Below, one piece after another: positions 46,129 to 53,971 of a stretch of DNA of 64,000 nucleotides (its first letter is position 1; each line of letters starts with the position of its first letter). The notes beneath the pieces were generated by a model that searched no databases, was not told the DNA's origin, and was given only the letters and a program-made list of their open reading frames with translations. The DNA is from Corynebacterium callunae DSM 20147 (GTDB lineage: Bacteria; Actinomycetota; Actinomycetes; Mycobacteriales; Mycobacteriaceae). The position numbers and the translations under genes are program-made. Location of the stretch: positions 620,001-684,000 of the forward strand of contig NC_020506.1 in NCBI RefSeq assembly GCF_000344785.1, read 5' to 3'.

Positions 46129-47628
46129 TTATGCGTGGGTGATTTTTCCCTTGCGAACCACGAGGGAGGAAAAGTATCCGATTCCGAAGAAAATAGGAGC
46201 CAGAACACCCATTGCAATTGCGATTGTTACTGACCCACCAACAAGCATTGGAAGGTTGATGACGATGAAGATTAGTACTGCAATGAGTGCAACCAAGGAA
46301 ATCATTGGAGCTATGAAAGTCGCCCAGGTGGAGTCATTTGCAGAACGATTCATTGCGAAGTAGCGGATAACAGCAGCCGAAACCATAACCATCATTATGA
46401 CAATGGCATAGGTGGAAAGTCCGGAGAACCAGGTGAATATTTGTGTAATCGGATCAGCTCCGACGATCACTGCTACTGCCAGTAAGACAACAACGCTGAT
46501 GGATTGAACGACTGAGGCGGTGTGTGGAGAACCATGCCTCGCGTGGGTGGCGGCAACCTTTGTAGGGAGGCAGCCATCTTGTGCGATTGATTTGATGTAG
46601 CGGGCTAGAACATTGTGGAAGGAAAGGGAAGCAGCAAAAAGACTGGTGGGGAGCAAAACCTGGACTACGATTCCAGCCCATGAACCTATGTAGTTTGCAG
46701 CGGTTGTAATAACCATTCCTTCTGGATCTTCGGCAGCGATAGCGGCGATGTCCGCAGCACCCCAAGCTTCGACGATTGCCCATCCAGAGAGGGTATAGAA
46801 GATGCCGATGACTGCAAGGGAGATATAGGTTGCGCGAGGGATGGTCCGCTCGGGGTCTTTTGCTTCATCTCTAAATACCGTTGTTGCCTCAAAGCCGATG
46901 AAACCTGCAAAAGCGAGCATGAGTCCGACAACTGGGGAACCAGAAGTGATTGCACTTGGCGCGAAGGAATCGAGATCCAATCCATCACTTCCTCCCTTGG
47001 CGATGATCATTGCAACCATCAACAAGGTAATTCCGATCTCTCCAACAAGAACGTATCCGAGTGCCTTTGAACTCAGTTCGATATGACGATACCCAAGAAA
47101 ACCAATGATAATAACGTTGACTAGCATCCAAGCCCACCATGGAGTTGGAATTCCAGCTTGGGCGGAGAGTGAAGCGAGGTTAACGCCTAGATAGGCATAA
47201 ACAGCAAATTGCACTGCTGTGTATGTCAACAGTGCTAGCCATGCAGTTCCCATTCCAATGTGCTGGTTGGATGCAGCCTCAACGTAGGAATAAAATGCAC
47301 CGGGTTTCTTAATTCTTCGGGCCATTGTGGTGAGGCCAACAGAGAATACTCCGAGAATCACTGCACTTAGTGCATACATTGCCGGGTATCCAGCCCCATT
47401 TCCCGCAGCAATACCGACAGGTAGAGCACCAGCAATCACAGTTAAGGGAGCAGTGGCCGCAATGACCATGAAGACAATTGAGGTGGTGCCAAGTTTGGCC
47501 CTTGATACTTCAGTGCTGACAATGCTGCTACCCGACTGAGGAATTGTCGAAGTAGAAACAGTCTCCGGAGGCGTTTTAATCGTCATTTGATGGCCTTTCA
47601 AGAGCGGGACTGATAAAAGTTTATGCAC
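46129..47628 (-). CDS. APC-family amino acid/amine permease
   Basis: A 499-residue secondary transporter with about 12 helices. The first helix region TTSIVFMVIAATAPLTVIAGALPVGIAAGNGAG, the GAFYSYVEAAS motif and GFIGFEATTVFRDEAKDPERTIPRATYISLAVIG are typical of the APC superfamily. It faces the cyclodeaminase- and oxidase-family genes across a 200-bp region containing an operator-like inverted repeat, so it probably imports their substrate. Codons such as CGA, GGA and AGA are used more freely than in the neighbouring housekeeping genes, a hint of acquisition. Exact substrate is unknown. Confidence 0.85.
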   Translation of the reverse strand: MHKLLSVPLLKGHQMTIKTPPETVSTSTIPQSGSSIVSTEVSRAKLGTTSIVFMVIAATAPLTVIAGALPVGIAAGNGAGYPAMYALSAVILGVFSVGLTTMARRIKKPGAFYSYVEAASNQHIGMGTAWLALLTYTAVQFAVYAYLGVNLASLSAQAGIPTPWWAWMLVNVIIIGFLGYRHIELSSKALGYVLVGEIGITLLMVAMIIAKGGSDGLDLDSFAPSAITSGSPVVGLMLAFAGFIGFEATTVFRDEAKDPERTIPRATYISLAVIGIFYTLSGWAIVEAWGAADIAAIAAEDPEGMVITTAANYIGSWAGIVVQVLLPTSLFAASLSFHNVLARYIKSIAQDGCLPTKVAATHARHGSPHTASVVQSISVVVLLAVAVIVGADPITQIFTWFSGLSTYAIVIMMVMVSAAVIRYFAMNRSANDSTWATFIAPMISLVALIAVLIFIVINLPMLVGGSVTIAIAMGVLAPIFFGIGYFSSLVVRKGKITHA

Positions 47629-47731
47629 TTGCGTGTGACCTATTTCTACCTATTGAACGATAGATATTGCAATAGATATGTAATGAGAGTCACTATTTCT
47701 CAAGGATTTAAAAGGGCGTAACTATTAACGT

Positions 47732-47766
47732 AAAACCTGTCGAACGACCGGTTTTGCATATATAAT
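47732..47766 (+). promoter_or_regulatory. Promoter with 24-bp inverted repeat controlling the oxidation genes
   Basis: AAAACC-T-GTCG-AA-CGAC-C-GGTTTT (47732-47755) is symmetric except for the central AA and one base in each arm. TATAAT at 47761-47766 follows; a -35 at the usual 17-bp distance would fall at 47738-47743, inside the repeat. This is the arrangement of a repressor operator. No regulator gene is found in the block itself. Confidence 0.6.
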
Positions 47767-47828
47767 TTCGGTAGATCTATAGTTATCCGTTATCGGATCA
47801 AGCTCAAAATGTTCAAGGAGGACTTCAA

Positions 47829-49016
47829 ATGTCAGAAGCAGTAACTGGTGGATCAGCATCTATCCAGATTGATCAAGGGGTAAATCCACGCATGGACACT
47901 CTATTTTTGAGCGAACCTGAAATGATTGAAGCTGGTGTCACGGATATGGCACGTTGTGTAGCGACAATGGAGGAAGTTCTGACATGTCTTTCGGTAGAGG
48001 ACTTCCGGATGGCTGGCATGAATAACAACTCACACGGCGCGATGGTGTCTTTTCCAAAGTCCTCCCCACATCAAAACATGCCACTTGATTCCCCCGATCG
48101 TCGATTTATGGCTATGCCGGCTTACCTTGGCGGACGATTTAACCGTGCAGGGGTGAAATGGTATGGATCTAACGTTTCCAACCGAGAAGTTGGTTTACCA
48201 CGTTCAATCCATATGTTTGTGCTCAATGATGCAGTGACAGGTGCGCCACTTTCAATCATGAGCGCTAATTTGATTTCTGCAATTCGTACTGGAGCAATTT
48301 CTGGAGTAGGTGGACGTCACCTTGCACGAAAAGCCGCAGAAGTCGTAGCAGTGGTTGGACCTGGTGTTATGGGCAAAACTGCGCTAGAGGCCCTAATCGT
48401 CAGCGTGCCCACGCTTCATACGCTGAATATCAAGGGTAGAAGTGCTCGTGGTGTTGAAGATTTTAGTAATTGGGTCAAAGAGAATCTTCCTCAGATTACG
48501 ACAATTCGCTCTTTCGAGACAGAAGAAGAGGCATTAAAAGACGCTGATGTCATCACCGTAACTACAACCACTTCCACTGAGGGCGCCAATGGATATCCTC
48601 AGATTGATCCTGCGTGGTTAAAGCCGGGCGCCTTCCTTACGCTTCCGGCAGCTGCCAGTATGCCTGATGATTTCCTAATCACTCCTCGAGTAAAACTCGT
48701 GGTCGATAATCGTGATCTTTATGAAGCTTGGCACGAAGAGTATGGCCCAGATGCGTATCAGACTGTTGGCATCATCGGCACTAAATTTATTGAGCTGGAG
48801 AAGCGCGGACTTCTTGCCCAGGGATCTGTCGTAGAAATTGCAGATGTTATTTCCGGGGCAGACCCAGGAAGAACTTCAGAAGAAGAAATCATTGTTTATT
48901 CCGTTGGTGGCATGCCGGTGGAAGATGTTGCTTGGGCATCTGACATCTACGAAAATGCTCGAGCCAAAGGAATTGGCACCACTCTCAATATCTGGGAATC
49001 ACCAGCACTTGCTTAG
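47829..49016 (+). CDS. Ornithine cyclodeaminase/mu-crystallin family protein
   Basis: A 395-residue NAD(P)-binding protein of the OCD/mu-crystallin family, longer than typical OCD (about 330-350). The substrate-side motif VKWYGSNVSNREVGLPRS, the SANLISAIRTGAISGVGGRHLA segment and the nucleotide-binding VVAVVGPGVMGKTALEAL are present. Relatives of this length located beside FAD oxidases are, as I recall, sometimes annotated as tyramine oxidase subunit B; I cannot confirm that here. RBS AAGGAGG lies 8 bases before the ATG. The FAD oxidase gene follows after 30 bases. A joint imine-forming/imine-processing pathway for an amino compound is inferred. Confidence 0.8.
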   Translation: MSEAVTGGSASIQIDQGVNPRMDTLFLSEPEMIEAGVTDMARCVATMEEVLTCLSVEDFRMAGMNNNSHGAMVSFPKSSPHQNMPLDSPDRRFMAMPAYLGGRFNRAGVKWYGSNVSNREVGLPRSIHMFVLNDAVTGAPLSIMSANLISAIRTGAISGVGGRHLARKAAEVVAVVGPGVMGKTALEALIVSVPTLHTLNIKGRSARGVEDFSNWVKENLPQITTIRSFETEEEALKDADVITVTTTTSTEGANGYPQIDPAWLKPGAFLTLPAAASMPDDFLITPRVKLVVDNRDLYEAWHEEYGPDAYQTVGIIGTKFIELEKRGLLAQGSVVEIADVISGADPGRTSEEEIIVYSVGGMPVEDVAWASDIYENARAKGIGTTLNIWESPALA

Positions 49017-49046
49017 TCACTAGCGATAGATAAGGGAGTTCGCATC

Positions 49047-50234
49047 TTGCCAAAAGAAGAGCATTACGATTACGTCGTCATTGGGATCGGTTCTATCGGA
49101 TCTATGGCCCTGTGGCAGCTGAGCAAATTGGCAGCATCAGGAAAGAAGATCCTCGGAATTGAGCAATATGGGCAAGTTCATCCGCATGGTGGATATGCTG
49201 GTGAATCCCGATTATTTCGAGTAGCTGTTAAAGAAGGGGGCGAGCTAGTCCCCTTAGCTCAGCGAGCGAGAGAAATGTGGCTCGAGCTTAATGCAATTTC
49301 AGGGCGAGATGTGTTTCTCCCAATCGGAGCCCTGTCTATTGGACCAAAGGGAACAGTCCCAATTGAAGCAACGCTGAGCTCCATCAAAGAATGGAATCTG
49401 GAACATGATTATTTTGAGCCAGAAGAACTTCGAGAGCGTTTTCCTCAATTTGAGGTTGAAGACAATATGGTGGGAATTCTCGACTTAAATGGTGGTGGAA
49501 TACGACCCGAAGTAGCAGTTGCGGTGGCATCGGATGCTGCTGTTGAGCTCGGCGCTGAACTGCGTACACATACACGTGTGGATTCTATAAATGTTGAAAC
49601 TGACGAAAATGGTGCGGAGCGCGTACGAATTGCGACACAAGATGGTGATGTGTTGGCTGCGCATGTCATCATTACAACGGGTTCTTGGGCTAAGGAGCTC
49701 TTGCCGGAGTTTGAATCGAAAATCAGCATTACTCCGATAACACTGACTTGGATGATGCCACGAAACATAGCCCAGTTTTCCCCAGAAAAGTTGCCTGTAT
49801 TTCTGTATGACACTGATCTGTCCAGTGGATCTCATTTTCACGTGTACGGAGCACCGAGTCTTGATGGCTACACGGTAAAGATCTCTCACGGACACGAACG
49901 GAAGCCGGTGGGCTCAGTAGCAGAACTCAACAAGGTAGTTTCGGAAGAGACCTTGGATGAGTTTTCTATCAACGCCAGTGGTGTAGTACCTGACTTTTAT
50001 GAATCATGTCCTCGGTATTCGGTGCATCATGACGGTTTTACCGAAAACGGTAAGCCGATTATTGACAGGTTAAAAGACAAACCAATTACTGTAGCGGTCG
50101 GTATGAGTGGAACCGGTATGAAGTTTGCGCCAATATATGGCCAAATTGTGGCAGAACTTGCTATTTCAGGGGACTCTTCTGTGAGACCAAAGGCTTTTGG
50201 TGTTGAAAGGGAAGTATTAAACCAAAACGTGTGA
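49047..50234 (+). CDS. Sarcosine oxidase/N-methyl amino acid oxidase family flavoenzyme
   Basis: A 395-residue FAD-dependent amine oxidase of the monomeric sarcosine oxidase (SoxA/SolA) family. The FAD-binding motif is YVVIGIGSIGSMALW; the arginines of the ESRLFRVA segment correspond to the substrate-binding Arg region; ESCPRYSVHHDG holds a Cys at the position where the family attaches FAD covalently; and VAVGMSGTGMKFAPIYGQIVAEL is the usual C-terminal FAD-binding stretch. It starts with TTG behind AAGGGAG. It likely oxidises an N-methyl or primary amino compound, releasing hydrogen peroxide, in concert with the preceding gene. The substrate cannot be read from sequence. Confidence 0.85.
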   Translation: MPKEEHYDYVVIGIGSIGSMALWQLSKLAASGKKILGIEQYGQVHPHGGYAGESRLFRVAVKEGGELVPLAQRAREMWLELNAISGRDVFLPIGALSIGPKGTVPIEATLSSIKEWNLEHDYFEPEELRERFPQFEVEDNMVGILDLNGGGIRPEVAVAVASDAAVELGAELRTHTRVDSINVETDENGAERVRIATQDGDVLAAHVIITTGSWAKELLPEFESKISITPITLTWMMPRNIAQFSPEKLPVFLYDTDLSSGSHFHVYGAPSLDGYTVKISHGHERKPVGSVAELNKVVSEETLDEFSINASGVVPDFYESCPRYSVHHDGFTENGKPIIDRLKDKPITVAVGMSGTGMKFAPIYGQIVAELAISGDSSVRPKAFGVEREVLNQNV

Positions 50235-50283
50235 TCCTTAAATCTCCCTAATTGGGGGGAGCTAACCGAGAATAAAAAAGAAA

Positions 50284-50322
50284 ATGGGTTCGACCGGAAT
50301 CTTCCGGACGAACCCATCTTTT
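50284..50322. terminator. Bidirectional terminator between the oxidase gene and its convergent neighbour
   Basis: ATGGGTTCG (50284-50292) and CGAACCCAT (50309-50317) pair, with CCGGAA/TTCCGG nested inside. An A-run precedes and a T-run follows, so it works on both strands. Confidence 0.85.
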
Positions 50323-50336
50323 TGTTTCAATAGAGC

Positions 50337-51566
50337 TTAAATCTTGCTAAAACGCTTGGTCAGCATTTCTTCCAATTCACGCCATGACTGGGAGTGATCA
50401 TTAAAAGGTGCGTGAGGCACATAGCCGGAGGTATCGCTGCCGCCGAGCATATAAGAGATGTAATCCTGCATGCGGGGATTGGCTAGGAAATAGGAGTTCA
50501 TGGAGTCATCGTCTGCCCAGTCCGCGGTATCAGCCATGAGCTCATAAGCGCGACCCATTTGCTTGGTATCAACGGCGTCCACGGAGGTGTTGATATCTTG
50601 GACCAGGCCGTTGAAGGAGTAAACATTGTCTGGGTGAACCTGAACTTCAGTTTCGCCAGCGTTAATGCCGAGCATAAGGTCACTCCAGGTGGAAGCTCGA
50701 GCTAGATCGTGGTCATCGTGTTCTACCAGCCAGCGCAGCAGTGCCTTTTGGCTGTTGAAGGTGTAGATCTCGCCAAATTTTCCAAGGAAAACTGGCTGAC
50801 CACCGAGGTAGGTACGCAAGGTGTAAACAGTGCGTCCGTCAATGATGATCTTGATGGGGTCGATGCCAGCGGCAGCCCATGCAGAGGTGTCATAGGGATC
50901 GATCTTCTCTGCTTCTTCTTTAGCAACCTGCTCTTCGGCTTCGCGGGCGGCGATTGCTGCAGCTTCTGCCTCTTGGATGCGGGTTTGGGCATCCTCGACA
51001 AATACCTTGTCTACTTCCTTGATGGTGATTGCCTCATCAAGTGCATCCACAACCTTGTCCCAGTTCGCCACAACCGCGCGACCAATGGCGGTCCATTCGC
51101 CAAGACCATTAGGGCCAGCGTAGTGGTCGGCACCACGATCAACATTGTGCAAAACCGAGTGCGAGGAGAAGAACACACTAACTGGGGCAGAAGCGGTGAC
51201 ATTCCCCAGGCTGCGCATCACAGCAAAAACGCGGGAAATGGTTTTGACATTGGCGTAGGAAGGGCGATCTGCCAGCAACGCCGGTGCACCGACAATGTCC
51301 AATTCGTTGTTTGCTTCTGGAACAACACGTGCAGCATCGCGGGAGTTAAAGGACTTCCACTCCGGGTGAGAGCTGAGATCGTGCTTATTATCTGATTCGA
51401 TATAGGTCAAAAGCTCCGCGGGGGAGTTGAAGACATAAAGGTCATCATCGGCGCCGAGGAATGCTTGCCATTCATTGCCACCCTCGCGCCAACTTGGTGC
51501 CCAGAGAGTATAAAAGTCACCTTCGGTGAGCGAGAGTTTAATCGGGACGATTCCTTTTTCAGCCAT
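50337..51566 (-). CDS. Internally duplicated cytoplasmic protein of unknown function
   Basis: A 409-residue acidic, soluble protein with no signal or membrane segment. It contains two copies of a domain of about 50 residues: FYTLWAPSW...FLGADDDLYVFNSPAELLTYIESDNKHDLSSHPEW near the N-terminus (about 15-70) and VYTLRTYLGGQPVFLGKFGEIYTFNSQKALLRWLVEHDDHDLARASTW (about 240-290). They share Y-T-L, F-L-G, Y-x-F-N-S, L-L and H-D-L. Between them an Ala/Glu-rich helix (DAQTRIQEAEAAAIAAREAEEQVAKEEAEK) looks like a coiled coil. I do not recognise a function. It is monocistronic between two terminators or gaps. Confidence 0.65.
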   Translation of the reverse strand: MAEKGIVPIKLSLTEGDFYTLWAPSWREGGNEWQAFLGADDDLYVFNSPAELLTYIESDNKHDLSSHPEWKSFNSRDAARVVPEANNELDIVGAPALLADRPSYANVKTISRVFAVMRSLGNVTASAPVSVFFSSHSVLHNVDRGADHYAGPNGLGEWTAIGRAVVANWDKVVDALDEAITIKEVDKVFVEDAQTRIQEAEAAAIAAREAEEQVAKEEAEKIDPYDTSAWAAAGIDPIKIIIDGRTVYTLRTYLGGQPVFLGKFGEIYTFNSQKALLRWLVEHDDHDLARASTWSDLMLGINAGETEVQVHPDNVYSFNGLVQDINTSVDAVDTKQMGRAYELMADTADWADDDSMNSYFLANPRMQDYISYMLGGSDTSGYVPHAPFNDHSQSWRELEEMLTKRFSKI

Positions 51567-51664
51567 GGTGATAAATCCTAGCCGTTAGTGAATTGCCACG
51601 TCACCTGTGCACTCAGCTTTAAGGCAATTTTTAAGGAAGCAGGCAGCCACTATGCAGATTTGAA

Positions 51665-52495
51665 TCAACCCGTGGGCCTAAAAAATCCCTGAAAAGTCAT
51701 GCCCATATTGGAAGTACGCAGCGGATTTAATTGCACGGGATCACCGGCCTCAATCAATTCACCGTTGCCGGCATACATCGCCACATGCCCATCCCACACC
51801 GCTAAATCCCCAGGTTGTAGTTGGTCTGCCGAAACCTGCGTGCCCACAGCTTGCTGCTCTGCGGTGCGCGGCAATTCCAATCCGGCTGCCCGCCATGCCC
51901 ATTGCGTAAAACCACTGCAATCAAAACCATTCAAACTGGTTCCACCCCATAAGTAGGGTGCACCCAGCGCCGTCTTGGCCGCTGCCACGGCACGCTCCCC
52001 AGCACTTGCCGCGCCCGAGGTGGGCGCTGGTACCTCAGCCAGGCGGGGTTCTGCCACCGGGGTAATTGTAGAAAGCTTGTCGACGTAAGGTTGCAGGGTC
52101 TGGGTCATCTCATTAAGGCGCAAGCTTGCGTGGTCGATAAAAACGCCTGGCAACTGCATTAACTGCATTTGAGCAGCTATCGCCACCGCGGGATTTGGTA
52201 TTAAAGACTGCATAAATAGCTCAATGCCTTGGCGGATAAAATCCTGCGCCAGCTGGCTTAACTCTTGGCGAGTGGCATTAATGATGGGGGCGACTTCGCG
52301 CAGCGTATTGATCAAAAGTGATCTTTGTACATCAAGAATTTCCACCAGCTGAGTGAGTTTAAGAGGGTTGGCTTGTAGCTCAGCACCAAGTTCTAGAGCT
52401 GTGGTGATTTCCGGCACCTTTGGAATGTTGAGCTCTGGCATGCTTGCTGGCTCTTGGGAGGCTAAAAAGCGCACGGTGGACAATAAATCAATCAT
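51665..52495 (-). CDS. NlpC/P60 family peptidase-like protein lacking a signal peptide
   Basis: A 276-residue protein. The C-terminal NlpC/P60 domain (about 165-276) carries the nucleophile in NGFDCSGFTQWAW and the catalytic His in WDGHVAMYAGNGELIEAG, so it should cleave gamma-D-Glu-diaminopimelate-type bonds in peptidoglycan. The N-terminal 160 residues are helical, with a Pro/Ala linker before the domain. No Sec or Tat signal is visible at the N-terminus (MIDLLSTVRFLASQEPASM). It overlaps by four bases with the preceding small helical gene (52492-52495). The pair recalls Rv0024-Rv0025 of M. tuberculosis, and a WXG100/type VII-like route is one possibility; this is inference. Confidence 0.8.
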   Translation of the reverse strand: MIDLLSTVRFLASQEPASMPELNIPKVPEITTALELGAELQANPLKLTQLVEILDVQRSLLINTLREVAPIINATRQELSQLAQDFIRQGIELFMQSLIPNPAVAIAAQMQLMQLPGVFIDHASLRLNEMTQTLQPYVDKLSTITPVAEPRLAEVPAPTSGAASAGERAVAAAKTALGAPYLWGGTSLNGFDCSGFTQWAWRAAGLELPRTAEQQAVGTQVSADQLQPGDLAVWDGHVAMYAGNGELIEAGDPVQLNPLRTSNMGMTFQGFFRPTG

Positions 52496-52755
52496 GTCAA
52501 CCGCTCCAACTGGTGAGCTAAATCAGTATCAACTGTCTCAATCTGTGAGAGCGCTTCCAAAGCCACGGTGGCCATATCTGTGGCTGTGTAATTGAATTTT
52601 TCGATATTGCCGGAGTAGGTGAGCAGGGAGTTTCTTAGTGCTTGGTGGATTTCATAGGCCATTTGCTCGCCAAAATCCGGTTGTGGCACAACTGGAGTGT
52701 CAAGGTGGAGTAGTTCTTGTGCTAAATCGCGGGCGCGGGGAATATTTATCCTCAT
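52492..52755 (-). CDS. Small helical protein coupled to the NlpC/P60 gene
   Basis: From ATG 52755 this is an 87-residue, predominantly helical protein (MRINIPRARDLAQELLHLDTPVVPQPDFGEQMAYEIHQALRN...FNYTATDMATVALEALSQIETVDTDLAHQLERLT). Size and helical content resemble WXG100-like secreted partners, though the W-x-G motif itself is not seen. The frame is open to ATG 52845, which would add 30 residues (117 in all) and put the start eight bases from the divergent upp; I prefer the inner start because the added segment looks non-coding, but this is uncertain. It overlaps the NlpC/P60 gene by four bases. Confidence 0.6.
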   Translation of the reverse strand: MRINIPRARDLAQELLHLDTPVVPQPDFGEQMAYEIHQALRNSLLTYSGNIEKFNYTATDMATVALEALSQIETVDTDLAHQLERLT

Positions 52756-52839
52756 ACCCTGTTGGTCTGTGCAAAGGCTTTGAAGGTTCCCACCCAGTTT
52801 AAAAAACACTGCCACAAACGTTTTTCGGCGTTCATCATT

Positions 52840-52845
52840 TAACAT
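52840..52845 (+). promoter_or_regulatory. -10 element of upp
   Basis: TAACAT ends eight bases before the upp ATG (52854), which predicts a leaderless or nearly leaderless transcript. It overlaps the alternative start of the divergent small gene. Confidence 0.4.
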
Positions 52846-52853
52846 GAGGGACT

Positions 52854-53489
52854 ATGGACATCACCATCGTCAACCACCCACTCGTAGCCAGCAGGCTAAC
52901 CCTTATGCGCGATGAGCGCAGCGACAACGCAGCCTTCCGTGCTGCTGCCAGTGACCTCGGCGCCATGCTTATTTATGAAGCATCCCGCGACTTGGAAGTT
53001 GAGCACTTCGACACCAAAACTCCAGTTGCTATCGCCGAAGGCACCCGTCTCAAACAACCTCCAATTATTGTTCCCATCATTCGCGCCGTTTTGGGCATGA
53101 TTGATCCAGCGCTATCCATGATTCCTGACGCCCAGGTTGGCTTTATTGGCCTGGCCCGAAATGAAGTCACCCACGAGCCAGTTCCTTATTTGGAGGCACT
53201 GCCTGAGGATCTCACCGGCCAGCCAGTATTTTTGGTTGACCCAATGTTGGCAACTGGTGGCTCCTTGCTGCATGCCATCCGTTTGCTTGCTGATCGTGGC
53301 GCTACAGATATCACCGCCATCTGCATGGTTTCTGCACAGCCTGGTGTTGATGCTTTGGAGCAGTCCGGTCTGCCAGTTCGCTTGGTTACCGCAACAATTG
53401 ATCCAGAGCTTAATGAAGATGCCTATATCGTTCCTGGTCTTGGTGATGCAGGCGATCGTCTTTATGGACCTCGAAACATTGACCTATAA
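52854..53489 (+). CDS. upp: Uracil phosphoribosyltransferase
   Basis: A 211-residue enzyme of pyrimidine salvage, making UMP from uracil and PRPP. PRPP-binding motif [17 protein letters not shown], uracil-binding C-terminus [17 protein letters not shown], and the early [22 protein letters not shown] are all standard. Full length. No RBS is visible before the ATG, consistent with leaderless translation. A small stem (53519-53534, GCCCACT/AGTGGGC) follows the gene. Confidence 0.96.
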   Translation: MDITIVNHPLVASRLTLMRDERSDNAAFRAAASDLGAMLIYEASRDLEVEHFDTKTPVAIAEGTRLKQPPIIVPIIRAVLGMIDPALSMIPDAQVGFIGLARNEVTHEPVPYLEALPEDLTGQPVFLVDPMLATGGSLLHAIRLLADRGATDITAICMVSAQPGVDALEQSGLPVRLVTATIDPELNEDAYIVPGLGDAGDRLYGPRNIDL

Positions 53490-53518
53490 AGGTCTTTAGT
53501 TCACTTTCTCAACCCCTT

Positions 53519-53534
53519 GCCCACTTTAGTGGGC
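53519..53534 (+). terminator. Short hairpin after upp
   Basis: GCCCACT and AGTGGGC pair around TT. No clear T-run follows; it may be a weak terminator before the XRE gene. Confidence 0.4.
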
Positions 53535-53569
53535 GGTTATTGGGGGACTTGGTCGGCACAGTTGTTTTT

Positions 53570-53971
53570 ATGTCGACAGAGATGGGTGGAAGGCGGTGGC
53601 CAAGTTATGGCCACGCCTTAGCAACCCGTCTACGAAAAATCCGCACACTGCGCGGATTAAGCCAAGAAGAATTGGCAGAGCTGTCTGGAATTAGTAGAAA
53701 TTCCATCTCCAACCTGGAAAGAAATGAAAATAACCGGGGCACCGAAGTTGATCCCCGCCTTTCCACCATTTATGACCTGGCCTTTGCCTTAAATGTGCCA
53801 CCCATGGCACTGCTGCCTGCAGCAGGGGATCTAGTGGCCAATATTTGTGTTGATGAACAACTCAGCATCGATGTGCGCTGGCCGACAGAAAAAGACGGCA
53901 TCATTTTCGAGGACGAGCGAAACCTTAACCATCCTCGAAAATCTGCCGAAGTAGAAGAGCAAGAGACCTAA
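53570..53971 (+). CDS. XRE-family transcriptional regulator
   Basis: A 133-residue DNA-binding protein. The Cro/C1-type helix-turn-helix spans about residues 18-75: LRKIRTLRGLSQEELAELSGISRNSISNLERNENNRGTEVDPRLSTIYDLAFALNVPPMALL. The C-terminal part (about 85-133) is acidic with no recognised ligand-binding domain. ATG 53570 is chosen rather than the frame-open GTG/ATG upstream at 53540. It lies between upp and pmmB. Target genes are unknown; the 3' end overlaps the convergent pmmB by four bases. Confidence 0.75.
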   Translation: MSTEMGGRRWPSYGHALATRLRKIRTLRGLSQEELAELSGISRNSISNLERNENNRGTEVDPRLSTIYDLAFALNVPPMALLPAAGDLVANICVDEQLSIDVRWPTEKDGIIFEDERNLNHPRKSAEVEEQET

